This document shows positions 15,589 to 24,660 of a stretch of 46,633 bases of DNA, piece after piece (within the stretch, counting starts at the first letter, position 1; each line of letters opens with the position of its first letter). Under the pieces are notes generated by a model. It was not told where the DNA came from. It did no database searches and was given only the letters and a program-made list of their open reading frames with translations. The position numbers and the translations under genes were made by a program. The DNA comes from Lachnospiraceae bacterium (lineage in GTDB: Bacteria > Bacillota > Clostridia > Lachnospirales > Lachnospiraceae). The stretch lies in contig JAFSDJ010000053.1 of NCBI GenBank assembly GCA_017436305.1, positions 1 through 46,633 on the forward strand. Direction: 5' to 3'.

Positions 15589-16143
15589 TTAATTTCCAGT
15601 TACTGAAAAAAAGTAAGCCGCTATCTGACTTCTGGAAGAAAATTCGTGGGTTGTAAGAAGTTTTTTAATTTCTTCTTTTGAGTAAAATTTTGCGGTTATT
15701 TCTTCGTTTTCTGATGTATGGTCTGAAATTTCTCCTTCTGCTTCTACAAAGGCGATATAGGTCTTAATATCGGAAATACCAACTGCGGAATAAGAAGGAG
15801 GAAGAATCGTTTTAATTTCCTTTACAGAAAGTCCCGTTTCTTCATATAGCTCTCTTTTTATACACGCTTCAATTGTTTCGTTTTCTTCGATCATACCTGC
15901 GCAAAGATTATAAATTGTCTTGTTAACACCCATGCGGAATTCTTTTAATAGAAGCATTTTATCATTCATGGTTACTACCATGGAAACACCGCTAATACCT
16001 TTTCCTAAATCCTCTTTTGAATAAAGCTCTTTGCGGCTTACAATTTCATATGTCTTTTCACGCCCCGCCTTGTTTAAATAGGTCAGCTCGTAGTTTTTTA
16101 AATATTTTCCGTCTTTTACTTTTTTCAGATTCAGTAAATCCAT
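15589..16143 (-). CDS. Nudix hydrolase, ADP-ribose pyrophosphatase-like
   Basis: A 184-residue Nudix protein with a full box beginning at G of GMIEENETIEACIK and continuing RELYEETGL (Gx5Ex7REUxEExGU). The preceding GVSMVVTMNDKMLLLKEFRMG and the following PSYSAVGISDIKTYIAFVEAEG resemble the ADP-ribose pyrophosphatase group, but substrate cannot be fixed from sequence. TGGAG precedes the ATG. It sits between RNase G and the rplU promoter, 25 bp after the RNase gene. Confidence 0.88.
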   Translation of the reverse strand: MDLLNLKKVKDGKYLKNYELTYLNKAGREKTYEIVSRKELYSKEDLGKGISGVSMVVTMNDKMLLLKEFRMGVNKTIYNLCAGMIEENETIEACIKRELYEETGLSVKEIKTILPPSYSAVGISDIKTYIAFVEAEGEISDHTSENEEITAKFYSKEEIKKLLTTHEFSSRSQIAAYFFSVTGN

Positions 16144-16168
16144 GTTTGATACTCCATATATTTATTTC

Positions 16169-17431
16169 TTATAGAAAATCTGATATTCCCTTACACTTTT
16201 CATATAAAGGTGCTGCTACTTTTTTTCGGGTTATTTCTACCAGACCAAGAGGTGTTATATCGACCAAGGTAGTCAAAACAGGGTCATTCCTGAATTTATT
16301 TCTTAAAAGAGTTATAAATTCATCTTCTTTTGTTTTGTCCTCTAAATTTATAAAATCAATAAGGATTATACCGGATAAATTTCGAAGTCGTATTTGTCTG
16401 GCGGCCTCTATTGCCGCCTCTATATTAACCTGAAACAGCATTTCCTGACGTTTCTTTTTATCTACGCATTTTCCGGAGTTTACATCAATAACTGTTAAAG
16501 CTTCCGTGGGCTCAATTACAAGGTAACCACCGGATTTTAGCCATACTTTTTTACGTAAAGCTTCTTCTAACTTGGCTGATAAACCGTAAAGCGCCTGTAA
16601 AGATAACATTTCGTCTGTATATAGTGAAACAGCTTCTTTATATTCTGTACTTATTAGAGTTTCATATATTTCCAAATCATCCGTTATAATGCGGTCAATT
16701 TTAGAAACATAGGCATCCTGTACTCTTTTTAACGCAAAAGTTTTATCCTGATACAATAAGGTAAAAGGTGGTCTGGTCTTTGCCTTATTTAAAAGTTCTT
16801 CTTTTTTTGCAATAAGATTTATAATCTCCTCTTTTAAAAGAGAAATGGTTTCTTCTGTAAGAGTACCTGAATTTGTCCGCAAAATCAGTCCAAAGTCCCA
16901 TTCATTGCCTGAATCTACAACTTCTTGTTTTATTTGCACTAAGCTATTTTTCAGGAAATCTTTTCTTTTATTAGATAGTTTATTGGAAAACCCGATTTTT
17001 TTATGTTCTGTAGATAGTACAGCATAGGTACCACTAAAGGTTAAATTAGTTGTTAATACAGCATCTTTTGTCTTAACCGGTTCTTTTTCTACCTGAATTA
17101 ATATTTCATCGCCTGAAGATAACTTTCCGTTATAAGGTCTGTTTAACAAAATTGGGGACTTATTTTTATCAAGAGAAAGAAACCCAACAGATCCCTGTTT
17201 ATATTCCACAAATGCCGCATTTAAATTTTGGGCAATATTTTTTATTTTTCCAACGTAAATATTGTTTAAAAGCCCACACTCCTTACCCTCATTATCAACT
17301 TGGGCAATATCCGTCTGAATAAGCGTATCCCCTTCTAAATAAAAGCTCATGGGAATATTATTTATTTTTGTTAAAATAAGCTTATTTTCATAGGCTTTAA
17401 AATTTTCTTTTTCTTTCCATGGTGCTATCAT
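16169..17431 (-). CDS. Ribonuclease E/G family protein
   Basis: A 420-residue RNase E/G catalytic-domain protein for endonucleolytic rRNA/mRNA processing. The N-terminal S1-like part (about 38-120) includes YVGKIKNIAQNLNAAFVEY. The catalytic centre has LTVIDVNSGKC and GIILIDFINLEDK, with the two aspartates that bind Mg. RQIRLRNLSG is a strong signature. It ends soon after LVEITRKKV, with a single Cys, and lacks the CPxCxG zinc-link and small domain of enterobacterial RNase G. Position next to rplU and the two radical-SAM-type genes is standard in Clostridia. Confidence 0.9.
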   Translation of the reverse strand: MIAPWKEKENFKAYENKLILTKINNIPMSFYLEGDTLIQTDIAQVDNEGKECGLLNNIYVGKIKNIAQNLNAAFVEYKQGSVGFLSLDKNKSPILLNRPYNGKLSSGDEILIQVEKEPVKTKDAVLTTNLTFSGTYAVLSTEHKKIGFSNKLSNKRKDFLKNSLVQIKQEVVDSGNEWDFGLILRTNSGTLTEETISLLKEEIINLIAKKEELLNKAKTRPPFTLLYQDKTFALKRVQDAYVSKIDRIITDDLEIYETLISTEYKEAVSLYTDEMLSLQALYGLSAKLEEALRKKVWLKSGGYLVIEPTEALTVIDVNSGKCVDKKKRQEMLFQVNIEAAIEAARQIRLRNLSGIILIDFINLEDKTKEDEFITLLRNKFRNDPVLTTLVDITPLGLVEITRKKVAAPLYEKCKGISDFL

Positions 17432-17437
17432 AGTGGG

Positions 17438-18154
17438 CTACATCTCGCTTCCTACTGCATCTAAAGGGACAAATTCTGATTTTTCATCTGTACCAATATT
17501 GGTATAGGTATCTTCTCTTGTAATAATAAAGGCAAATTCAGAAGGAACTTCACCGTTTTCTTTGTAAAACGCCTCCATTACTAAAGATGGCTTAATATTA
17601 CCTGAACTGCTGGCATCCACCAACATGTGAATCTTGTCATTCACAATGGAAAGTTCATAAATAAACGGCTTTAAATCCATTTCCTTTTCGCTTTTCTTTG
17701 TCTTTTTTGTAACCATAATCCGGTCTTTTGAAGCAAAATCTGACAGTTTTTCTTTATAATCAAAGTCCGGTTCATAGCCTTCTCTGAAAGCTACTGTATA
17801 AGCAGCTGCTGCAACGCTTGCCATGGCATTTCCAGCAGTTTTTGGTAATTTTTTTACACTTAAAATATCAATGCCTTCTACCATAACGCTGTTTAATCTG
17901 GTTATCATAAGCTTACTATTCATAGGCTCATTCATTTCAATATCCAAATATTCACCATTGCTGTAAAGACCCACACCTAAAGGGGCCGCAAAGGACATAA
18001 TCTGATGCGGATTAAAGCCTGTTGTATAAGCAATGTCAATGTCTGCCCGACGCATTGCTTTTTGAAAATAACGCATAATATCCAAATGGCCAATGAAAAT
18101 CATGGAGCCATATTTGGAAAATTTAATGCGTACTTTTGTATGTTCATTGGTCAT
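17438..18154 (-). CDS. TIGR03936-type (DUF2344) radical-SAM-associated protein
   Basis: A 238-residue protein of the DUF2344/TIGR03936 group. KVRIKFSKYGSMIFIGHLDIMRYFQKAMRRADIDIAYTTGFNPHQIMSFAAPLGVGLYSNGEYLDIEM is the conserved N-terminal core. It has no radical-SAM cysteines itself and always accompanies the TIGR03960 radical-SAM protein, encoded 34 bp upstream; in some bacteria the two are fused. Function is unknown. The adjacency to RNase G and rplU hints at RNA or ribosome modification, which is inference. It ends six bases before the RNase gene starts. Confidence 0.88.
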   Translation of the reverse strand: MTNEHTKVRIKFSKYGSMIFIGHLDIMRYFQKAMRRADIDIAYTTGFNPHQIMSFAAPLGVGLYSNGEYLDIEMNEPMNSKLMITRLNSVMVEGIDILSVKKLPKTAGNAMASVAAAAYTVAFREGYEPDFDYKEKLSDFASKDRIMVTKKTKKSEKEMDLKPFIYELSIVNDKIHMLVDASSSGNIKPSLVMEAFYKENGEVPSEFAFIITREDTYTNIGTDEKSEFVPLDAVGSEM

Positions 18155-18188
18155 GAAACAAAACTCCTTATTTCATATTTGTTAAATT

Positions 18189-20057
18189 CTACTTTTCTCT
18201 GTTAAAACAAATACCGCCACCAAATCTGGCTGCACCACAGCCATTACATTTCTCTTTGCAGTTTAGGGTAACGGTTTCAGCCATGGCATTTTGCCATTCT
18301 TTCTTTAAAAATTCCTTTGTTACGCCACAGTCAATAAAATCCCAAGGAAAAACCTCATCTAAGGAACGTTCTCTTGTAGTGTAAAAATCTATGTCTAAAC
18401 TACATTCCAAAAAGCTGGAAAGCCATACATCATTTTTAAAGAATTCGCTCCATGCATCGAAAATACAGCCTTTTTCGTAGGCCTTTAAAATAACCTGACT
18501 GATTTTTCTGTCACCTCTGGCAAAAACCCCTTCTAAAACAGAAACATCTGCTTCATGCCAGTTGTATTTAATGCTTTTCTGGTTTAACTGGCTGACAACT
18601 GCCTGTTTTACTTTTCTGGCCTTATCTAAGAAATCTTCTTTGCTGCCCATTTTCGCCCACTGGAATGGGGTAAATGGCTTTGGAATAAAGAAAGAGGTAC
18701 TGGTTACAATCTGAACCTTTCCGTTTCTTTGTTCCTTTGGTACGGTTTCGTAGTAAACTCTTGCTATTTTGTCACTTAAAACTGCAATTTCTTCAATATC
18801 TTCATCTGTTTCGGTAGGAAGTCCTAACATAAAATATAGTTTAACACGACTCCATCCGCCTTCAAAGGCCTCTTTTGCGCCTTTTAAGATGACTTCTTCG
18901 GTCAAACCTTTATTAATAACATTTCGCATTCTCTGTGAACCGGCTTCCGGCGCAAAGGTAAGACTGCTTTTTCTTACATCCTGAACCTTGCTCATAACGT
19001 CTAATGAAAAGGCGTCAATTCTTAAAGAAGGCAGGGAAATATTAATTTTTTTACGATTACATTCATCAATTAAAAAATCAATTAACTCCGGCAGTTTACT
19101 GTAATCACTGGAACTTAGCGAACTTAAGGAAATTTCCTCATGGCCTGTGTTTTTTAACATTTCACTGGCATATTCTTTTAGCATGTCCACGTTACGTTCT
19201 CTGACCGGACGATATAATTGTCCTGCCTGACAGAAACGACAGCCTCGTATACATCCACGCTGGATTTCTAATACAACTCTGTCCTGGGTAACTTTAATAA
19301 AAGGAACCACTGGTTTTTTGGGATAGTAAGTGTCAGATAAATCCATTTGAATTTCCTTTAAAATAGTTGTTGGCAAACCCTCTTTTACCGGCTTAAATTC
19401 TGCTATAGTACCGTCTTCCTTATAGGTCACCTGATAAAATAAAGGACAATATATGCCCGGAAGTTTGGCGGCTTCTTCCAAAAATTCCTTACGACTGCCA
19501 CCTTTGTCACGGATTTTGCGATAAAGCCTCATCATAGGCTCATACTGTGTTTCGCCTTCGCCAATATAAAATAAATCAAAGAAATCCGCAATTGGTTCCG
19601 GATTGTAAGTACAAGGACCGCCGCCAATGACAATTGGATCATCTTCCCCTCTATCCTTTGCAAAAAACGGAATCCCGGATAAATCCAAAATCTGTAAAAT
19701 GTTTGTATAACACATTTCATATTGCAAAGTCATGCCGAGGAAATCAAAGTTTTTAATAGGTTCCTGGGACTCAAGGGCAAATAGTGGAATATTTTCCTTT
19801 CGCATAATTTCATCTAAATCCACCCAGGGCGAGTAAACTCTTTCACACCAAACTCCTTCAAATTGGTTTAACATATCGTACAAAATCTGAATGCCTAAAT
19901 GAGACATACCAATTTCGTATACATCAGGAAAACACATGGCAAAACGGATGTCTACCTGTTCTTTTTCCTTCATAACTGAGTTTACCTCTCCGCCAATATA
20001 CCGGGCAGGTTTATCAATTTTTAATAATATTTCATCTCTCAGTGCTAATTTTCTCAT
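18189..20057 (-). CDS. TIGR03960-family radical SAM protein with B12-binding-like domain
   Basis: A 622-residue protein. The N-terminal portion (about 30-200) resembles a cobalamin-binding Rossmann domain (CFPDVYEIGMSHLGIQILYDML). The radical SAM domain follows, with the 4Fe-4S triad in IQRGCIRGCRFCQAG (CxxxCxxC) near residues 265-280. A C-terminal cluster of cysteines (CKEKCNGCGAARFGGGICF) could bind another metal. The reaction is unknown. The start overlaps the preceding gene by 26 bp and has only a weak RBS, which suggests coupling. Confidence 0.88.
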   Translation of the reverse strand: MRKLALRDEILLKIDKPARYIGGEVNSVMKEKEQVDIRFAMCFPDVYEIGMSHLGIQILYDMLNQFEGVWCERVYSPWVDLDEIMRKENIPLFALESQEPIKNFDFLGMTLQYEMCYTNILQILDLSGIPFFAKDRGEDDPIVIGGGPCTYNPEPIADFFDLFYIGEGETQYEPMMRLYRKIRDKGGSRKEFLEEAAKLPGIYCPLFYQVTYKEDGTIAEFKPVKEGLPTTILKEIQMDLSDTYYPKKPVVPFIKVTQDRVVLEIQRGCIRGCRFCQAGQLYRPVRERNVDMLKEYASEMLKNTGHEEISLSSLSSSDYSKLPELIDFLIDECNRKKINISLPSLRIDAFSLDVMSKVQDVRKSSLTFAPEAGSQRMRNVINKGLTEEVILKGAKEAFEGGWSRVKLYFMLGLPTETDEDIEEIAVLSDKIARVYYETVPKEQRNGKVQIVTSTSFFIPKPFTPFQWAKMGSKEDFLDKARKVKQAVVSQLNQKSIKYNWHEADVSVLEGVFARGDRKISQVILKAYEKGCIFDAWSEFFKNDVWLSSFLECSLDIDFYTTRERSLDEVFPWDFIDCGVTKEFLKKEWQNAMAETVTLNCKEKCNGCGAARFGGGICFNREK

Positions 20058-20472
20058 ACTCTAAAGTATACGGGAAATCCTCCATAAAAGCAAATAGATT
20101 GTTGGAAAAATCTTTGGTAATATAAGTTTTTACCATAGCTTTTTCTAATGTGTACTGATTTTCGGTTATTGTAGCAAATATAAAATAGCCGGCAACCAGG
20201 AAAATTGATAAAAAAACACGGACTTTAAAGGTTAAAATTGGCTTTTTATAGGGAAACAGGTCTTCCTCATAGGGCTTGTTTGCTTCTGTATTTGTATTGG
20301 ATAACTGACTTTTATATGACAGAGTTTCACTTTTGTAGGAAATCGGACTTCCGTACAATATAGCTTCTCTTTTATTTATTGTGGCTAAATTATCTTCATG
20401 GGTCTGTCGCATTGACCGAATAAGTTCTAACTTCTTTTCCGTGTTGATTTTAGGAGATTGTTTTTGAGTCAT
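20032..20472 (-). CDS. Uncharacterised single-pass membrane protein
   Basis: A 146-residue protein I do not recognise. It has a charged N-terminal cytoplasmic part (about 1-80, with a KKLELIRSMRQTHEDNLATINKRE helix), one membrane segment (about 82-102: VRVFLSIFLVAGYFIFATI), and a short outer tail of about 44 residues. Its stop lies inside the radical-SAM gene, so it is the first gene of the cluster and translationally tied to it. The RBS is not obvious: the ATG follows CAGGTACATAA. Confidence 0.65.
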   Translation of the reverse strand: MTQKQSPKINTEKKLELIRSMRQTHEDNLATINKREAILYGSPISYKSETLSYKSQLSNTNTEANKPYEEDLFPYKKPILTFKVRVFLSIFLVAGYFIFATITENQYTLEKAMVKTYITKDFSNNLFAFMEDFPYTLEYEKISTER

Positions 20473-20593
20473 TTATGTACCTGTGATTGGGATGTGTTGT
20501 TGATTATATATATGAGATTTTTCTAAAATAAAGACTATTTATCACGAAAGACTTTTAATATATAGGAAAGTACGGAGAATTTTTTTATATATT

Positions 20594-20634
20594 AAAAGAG
20601 AGCTATAAAACCGTAGTATTATAAACTCTCTTAA
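20594..20634 (-). terminator. Probable terminator after hisIE
   Basis: On the minus strand, AAGAGAG and CTCTCTT form a 7-bp stem around a partly paired A+T loop, followed by TTTTAATAT. The T tract is short, so strength is uncertain. The remaining 20473-20593 stretch is A+T-rich and holds no other clear signal. Confidence 0.55.
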
Positions 20635-20676
20635 TAATAGTTAATTTTTGTCTTCAAACAGCCTTTGTGACTTTTT

Positions 20677-21960
20677 TTATCGATGTGCCAGCTCGCTTGT
20701 AATCTCTTCCCATGTAACTCCTTTTTCAGCCATCAGAACCATCATATGATACAGAAAATCAGAAATTTCATACTTGATTTCATCCGGATTTGGATTTTTG
20801 GAAGCAATTACGATTTCGGTAGCTTCTTCACCCAGTTTCTTTAGGATTTTGTCAATTCCTTTGTCAAATAAATAATTGGTATAAGAACCTTCCTTTGGAT
20901 TGACTTTTCTGTCTAAAATAGTGGACATAACGCTTTCAAATACTTCTAAAGGATTCTTTTCATTTTCCGTACAAGGAATCAAATCTCTGTAAAAGCAACT
21001 ATAATTTCCAGTGTGGCAGGCTGCTCCAACCTGAGCTACTTTTGCAAGAAGGGTGTCGTTGTCACAATCTACACTTAAGCCTTTTACATACTGAAAATGA
21101 CCGCTTGTAAGGCCTTTCACCCAAAGTTCCTTACGACTTCTGCTGTAATAAGTCATTTTGCCAGTTTTCAATGTTTTTAAGTAGGCTTCTTCGTTCATGT
21201 AGGCAACCATAAGAACCTGATTGGTCTTATAATCCTGCACTACAACAGGAAGTAAGCCGTTACTGTCTAACTTAAAATCTGAGAAATCCATAACTGCTTC
21301 AAAGGTATGAATCTTTATACCTTTCTCCTTACAGATTTGCTTAATCGCATGAATTTCTTTTGTATTTTCATTAACAATATTTCCTGAAACTGCGGAGATA
21401 TTTTCCTGCTCTAAAATGGTTAACATTCTGTCCAAAGAAGTGTCAGGAAGTAATGTAATCATTGGAAGTGCGCTGGCACCTAAGCAGTTTTTCAGTGCAT
21501 GTTCATCAATTAAAACAAGCTCGTTGGCATATTTTTCCAAAGATTCTTTATTGATAGTAATATTGTCAGCACTTGCTATGGATGCAGCGATTTTATCCTT
21601 GCCAAATTTTAAAGAAACTTCTTCTAAAATTTCCATTCCTTCTTCTTTACCAAAATTTAAAACAGCTTTTTTACAGCCTGCGTACAGAAGTTTTTTCACA
21701 TCTTCCATACGTTTGATATTTCCGGCACCGTAAATTGGAATCTGTACTCTTTCTGCAATTCTTTTAATAATACCAATTGCCTCTTCATGAGTGGTATCAT
21801 TGTAAGATAAATCAAAAATCAAAATACCATCTACATCATTTTCAGCGTAAGCTACTGCTAACTCAATAGGATCTGTAGATATAATTGTTTTGTCATTAAA
21901 ATTTTTAATAGCTTTACCGTTTTCCAGGTAAATGCTTGCTATAAAGCTTTTGTAATTCAT
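20677..21960 (-). CDS. hisIE: HisIE with N-terminal degenerate HisF/HisA-like domain
   Basis: A 427-residue fusion. Residues 1-215 look like a HisF/HisA (beta-alpha)8 barrel ([31 protein letters not shown]). Residues about 222-330 are HisI, phosphoribosyl-AMP cyclohydrolase, with zinc cysteines C299 (VDCDND), C315 and C322 ([11 protein letters not shown]). Residues about 335-427 are HisE, phosphoribosyl-ATP pyrophosphatase ([22 protein letters not shown]). HisI and HisE look intact. In the N-terminal domain the HisF catalytic Asp11 position is Y11 and the second (Asp130) aligns with Ala129, so it is probably not an active synthase. It is last gene of the his operon. Confidence 0.9.
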   Translation of the reverse strand: MNYKSFIASIYLENGKAIKNFNDKTIISTDPIELAVAYAENDVDGILIFDLSYNDTTHEEAIGIIKRIAERVQIPIYGAGNIKRMEDVKKLLYAGCKKAVLNFGKEEGMEILEEVSLKFGKDKIAASIASADNITINKESLEKYANELVLIDEHALKNCLGASALPMITLLPDTSLDRMLTILEQENISAVSGNIVNENTKEIHAIKQICKEKGIKIHTFEAVMDFSDFKLDSNGLLPVVVQDYKTNQVLMVAYMNEEAYLKTLKTGKMTYYSRSRKELWVKGLTSGHFQYVKGLSVDCDNDTLLAKVAQVGAACHTGNYSCFYRDLIPCTENEKNPLEVFESVMSTILDRKVNPKEGSYTNYLFDKGIDKILKKLGEEATEIVIASKNPNPDEIKYEISDFLYHMMVLMAEKGVTWEEITSELAHR

Positions 21961-22004
21961 TTGTTTACTCCTTATTTGCCGGCTGATACCGGAACTATTT
22001 ATTT

Positions 22005-22031
22005 GTTACCGGAAATGAAGTCTCCGATAAC
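22005..22031. repeat. GTTAC-type hairpin between hisB and hisIE
   Basis: GTTACCGG (22005-22012) and CCGATAAC (22024-22031) form an 8-bp stem with one wobble and an 11-nt loop in the 78-bp gap. No T run follows. It is similar in kind to 22654-22699. Confidence 0.5.
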
Positions 22032-22038
22032 CTTTATT

Positions 22039-22626
22039 CTATAAAGTACCTTTTGTACTTAGAACATCCGTAATACGTTCATCTTTTGAAACGGCCTGGT
22101 CTAAAGCTTTTGCAAAAGCTTTGAACATAGCCTCAATTTTGTGATGGTCATTGTGTCCGGAAAGCATCTTAATATGTAAATTCATTCCGGCACTGTAAGA
22201 AACTGCATAAAAAAACTCTTTTACAAGCTGAGTATCCAAATTGCCAACTCTTTCTGTGTCAAATTCACATTCAAAAGAAAAATATGGTCTTCCGGACAAA
22301 TCCACAGCACAAAGAGCTAACGCATCATCCATAGGCAGGATAAAATATCCAAATCTCTTTATGCCCTTTTTATCACCAATAGCCTGTTTAATTGCCTCAC
22401 CTAACACAATTCCGGTATCTTCCACTGTATGGTGGCCGTCTACCTCTAAATCGCCGTTTACGTTACATTCTAAATCAAATAAACCGTGTTTAGAAAAGCC
22501 CTCTAACATATGATTAAAGAAACCAATTCCAGTCTCTATCTGACTTTTTCCGGTTCCATCTAAGTCTAATTTTATGGCAATATCTGTTTCTTTCGTTTTA
22601 CGGGTTACCTCTGCCATTCTTGCCAT
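22039..22626 (-). CDS. hisB: Imidazoleglycerol-phosphate dehydratase
   Basis: A 195-residue IGPD, step 6 of histidine synthesis, a Mn-dependent 24-mer. Metal ligands are visible in the family motifs FFNHML, DGHHTVEDTGIVLGEA (HHxxE) and the later SGHNDHHKIEAMFKAFA (HHxxE). It is monofunctional, without the HisB phosphatase domain of enterics. GCGAGGG lies immediately before an ATG at 22632 and six bases before ATG 22626. The latter spacing is better, so 22626 is used; the difference is two residues. Confidence 0.95.
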   Translation of the reverse strand: MARMAEVTRKTKETDIAIKLDLDGTGKSQIETGIGFFNHMLEGFSKHGLFDLECNVNGDLEVDGHHTVEDTGIVLGEAIKQAIGDKKGIKRFGYFILPMDDALALCAVDLSGRPYFSFECEFDTERVGNLDTQLVKEFFYAVSYSAGMNLHIKMLSGHNDHHKIEAMFKAFAKALDQAVSKDERITDVLSTKGTL

Positions 22627-22653
22627 TTGCATCCCTCGCTTCCAAATTTATAA

Positions 22654-22699
22654 TTGTTACTAAGTTACTGATTAGTCCTTGACCAGTAACCAGTATCAA
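22654..22699. repeat. Nested GTTAC-type inverted repeat between hisD and hisB
   Basis: Outer arms TTGTTACT (22654-22661) and AGTATCAA (22692-22699) match at 7 of 8. Inner arms GTTACTG (22664-22670) and CAGTAAC (22684-22690) are perfect. Together they make an almost continuous 16-bp stem inside the 75-bp gap; the start of hisD's stop codon is just beyond it. No T run. Confidence 0.62.
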
Positions 22700-22701
22700 A
22701 A

Positions 22702-23994
22702 CTAATCCTCAAATCTAACCTTAATGGAATTTTCATGTGCCGTCAACCCTTCTTTTCTGGCAAACAGCTCAATTTCCTTATGTACTTTAGAAAGTGCATC
22801 ATAGGAATAAGAAATAATACTGGATTTCTTCATAAAGTCATCTACGTTAAGCGGTGAGAAAAACTTGGCAGTTCCATTTGTTGGAAGTACGTGGTTTGGA
22901 CCTGCGAAATAGTCTCCTAAAGGTTCTGAAGAATATTCACCAAGGAAAATTGCTCCTGCATGACGAATCTTTGTCATAACTGAAAATGGGTCCTTTGTAA
23001 GGATTTCCAAATGTTCTGAAGCAATTTCATTAGCCGCCTCAATAGCTTCCTCTAAGTTAGCGGCAACTAATATGTATCCATAATTGTCTAAAGATTTCTG
23101 AATAATTTCTTTTCTTTCCAGTTTGTTTGCAAAAATCTCTATCCATTCGGAAACTTTTTCTGCTAAAGCCTTATCTGTAGTAATTAAGATAGCAGAGGCT
23201 AACTCATCATGTTCTGCCTGGGATAATAAATCAGCAGCAACATATTTTGGATTGGCCATTTCATCTGCCAGTACTAAGATTTCACTTGGTCCTGCAATAG
23301 AGTCAATGCTTACATAGCCGTAAACTGCTTTTTTTGCAAGAGCTACGAAAATGTTACCGGGACCTACGATTTTATCTACTTTAGGAACAGATTCCGTTCC
23401 GTAAGCAAGTGCAGCAATAGCCTGGGCTCCTCCAACTTTGTAAACCTCATCTACTCCGGCAATTTTAGCCGCTACTAATGTGCCCGGATTTACTTTTCCA
23501 TCTTTTCCCGGTGGTGTTGTCATAATAATTTTCTTTACACCGGCAACTTTTGCAGGAATAATATTCATAAGTGTAGAGGATGGATAAGCTGCTTTTCCAC
23601 CCGGTACATAAACACCAACAGTGTCAATTGGAGTGATTTTCTGACCTAAAATAGTGCCATCTTCTTTGGCATCAAACCAACTGTTGCGTTTTTGCTTTGA
23701 GTGATATTCTTCAATGTTTTTTGCAGAGTGTTTCATAACCTCTACAAATTCAGGCTCCATTTTGGAAAATGCTTCGTCAAATTCTGCTTCTGTAACTTTG
23801 AAGGTTTCTGTTGTAATCCGGCACTTGTCAAACTGCAATGTATAATCAAATAATGCCTGATCTTTCTTTTCTTTTACTGTATCAATAATACCTGCAACAA
23901 TATCTTCGTATTGGCCATAGTTGTTAGGACTTCTTTTCAGTAAGCTGTTTAATAAGTCCTTTTTTGTATCTTCTGTCAACTCAATAATTCTCAT
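22702..23994 (-). CDS. hisD: Histidinol dehydrogenase
   Basis: A 430-residue zinc enzyme that oxidises L-histidinol to L-histidine in two NAD+-dependent steps. VGVYVPGGKAAYPSSTLMNIIPAKVAGV, VGPGNIFVALAKKAVYG, SIDSIAGPSEILVLAD and LLSQAEHDELASAIL (zinc ligands Gln-Glu-His) are hallmark segments, and the catalytic Glu-His lie in ASEHLEI and the final AHENSIKVR. The start codon abuts the hisG stop directly, so translation is probably coupled. Confidence 0.96.
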   Translation of the reverse strand: MRIIELTEDTKKDLLNSLLKRSPNNYGQYEDIVAGIIDTVKEKKDQALFDYTLQFDKCRITTETFKVTEAEFDEAFSKMEPEFVEVMKHSAKNIEEYHSKQKRNSWFDAKEDGTILGQKITPIDTVGVYVPGGKAAYPSSTLMNIIPAKVAGVKKIIMTTPPGKDGKVNPGTLVAAKIAGVDEVYKVGGAQAIAALAYGTESVPKVDKIVGPGNIFVALAKKAVYGYVSIDSIAGPSEILVLADEMANPKYVAADLLSQAEHDELASAILITTDKALAEKVSEWIEIFANKLERKEIIQKSLDNYGYILVAANLEEAIEAANEIASEHLEILTKDPFSVMTKIRHAGAIFLGEYSSEPLGDYFAGPNHVLPTNGTAKFFSPLNVDDFMKKSSIISYSYDALSKVHKEIELFARKEGLTAHENSIKVRFED

Positions 23995-24642
23995 TTATAA
24001 ACGCTCCTTTAAGTCTGCAATCAACTTTTTAATACGTTCTGCTTCCATTTTCATGCTTACCTGGTTTACAATCATTCTGGCTGAAATTGGACAGATTTCT
24101 TCTAATACTTCTAATCCGTTTTCTTTTAAAGTAGAACCGGTTTCTACAATATCAACGATTACGTCAGAAAGTCCCACAATTGGTCCCAATTCTACAGAAC
24201 CGTTTAATTTAATAATGTCCACTGTCTGATGCTTTTTGTTATAAAAATAATCCTTTGCGATTTTTGGATATTTGCTTGCAACACGAATCATTTCATGATG
24301 CTGTAATAATTCTTTTGCGCTGGCAGGTCCACATACACACATACGGCATTTTCCAAAGCCTAAATCAAGTACTTCGTAAGCTCTTTTTTCTTCTTCTAAT
24401 AAGGTATCTTTTCCAACAACACCAATATCGGCTGCGCCATATTCCACATAAGTTGGTACGTCCGGACCTTTTGCTAAGAAAAATTTTAATTTAAGTTCTT
24501 CATTTACAAAAATCAGCTTTCTGGAATCTTTGTCTTTCATTTCTTCACAGGTAATTCCGATTTCTTCCAGTAATGCCAAAGTTTTCTGCGCAAGTCTTCC
24601 TTTCCCTAAGGCAAAGGTTAAATATCTCATATCTTCACTCAT
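23995..24642 (-). CDS. hisG: ATP phosphoribosyltransferase, short catalytic form
   Basis: A 215-residue short-form HisG, step 1 of histidine synthesis. [20 protein letters not shown] is the N-terminal motif, and [21 protein letters not shown] is the PRPP-binding loop. It lacks the C-terminal regulatory domain of long HisG, so it needs HisZ, encoded 18 bp upstream, for activity and histidine feedback. GAGGAAAG precedes ATG 24642; a later ATG (MRYLTF) is less well placed. Confidence 0.95.
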   Translation of the reverse strand: MSEDMRYLTFALGKGRLAQKTLALLEEIGITCEEMKDKDSRKLIFVNEELKLKFFLAKGPDVPTYVEYGAADIGVVGKDTLLEEEKRAYEVLDLGFGKCRMCVCGPASAKELLQHHEMIRVASKYPKIAKDYFYNKKHQTVDIIKLNGSVELGPIVGLSDVIVDIVETGSTLKENGLEVLEEICPISARMIVNQVSMKMEAERIKKLIADLKERL

Positions 24643-24660
24643 TTTTCTTTCCTCACTATC

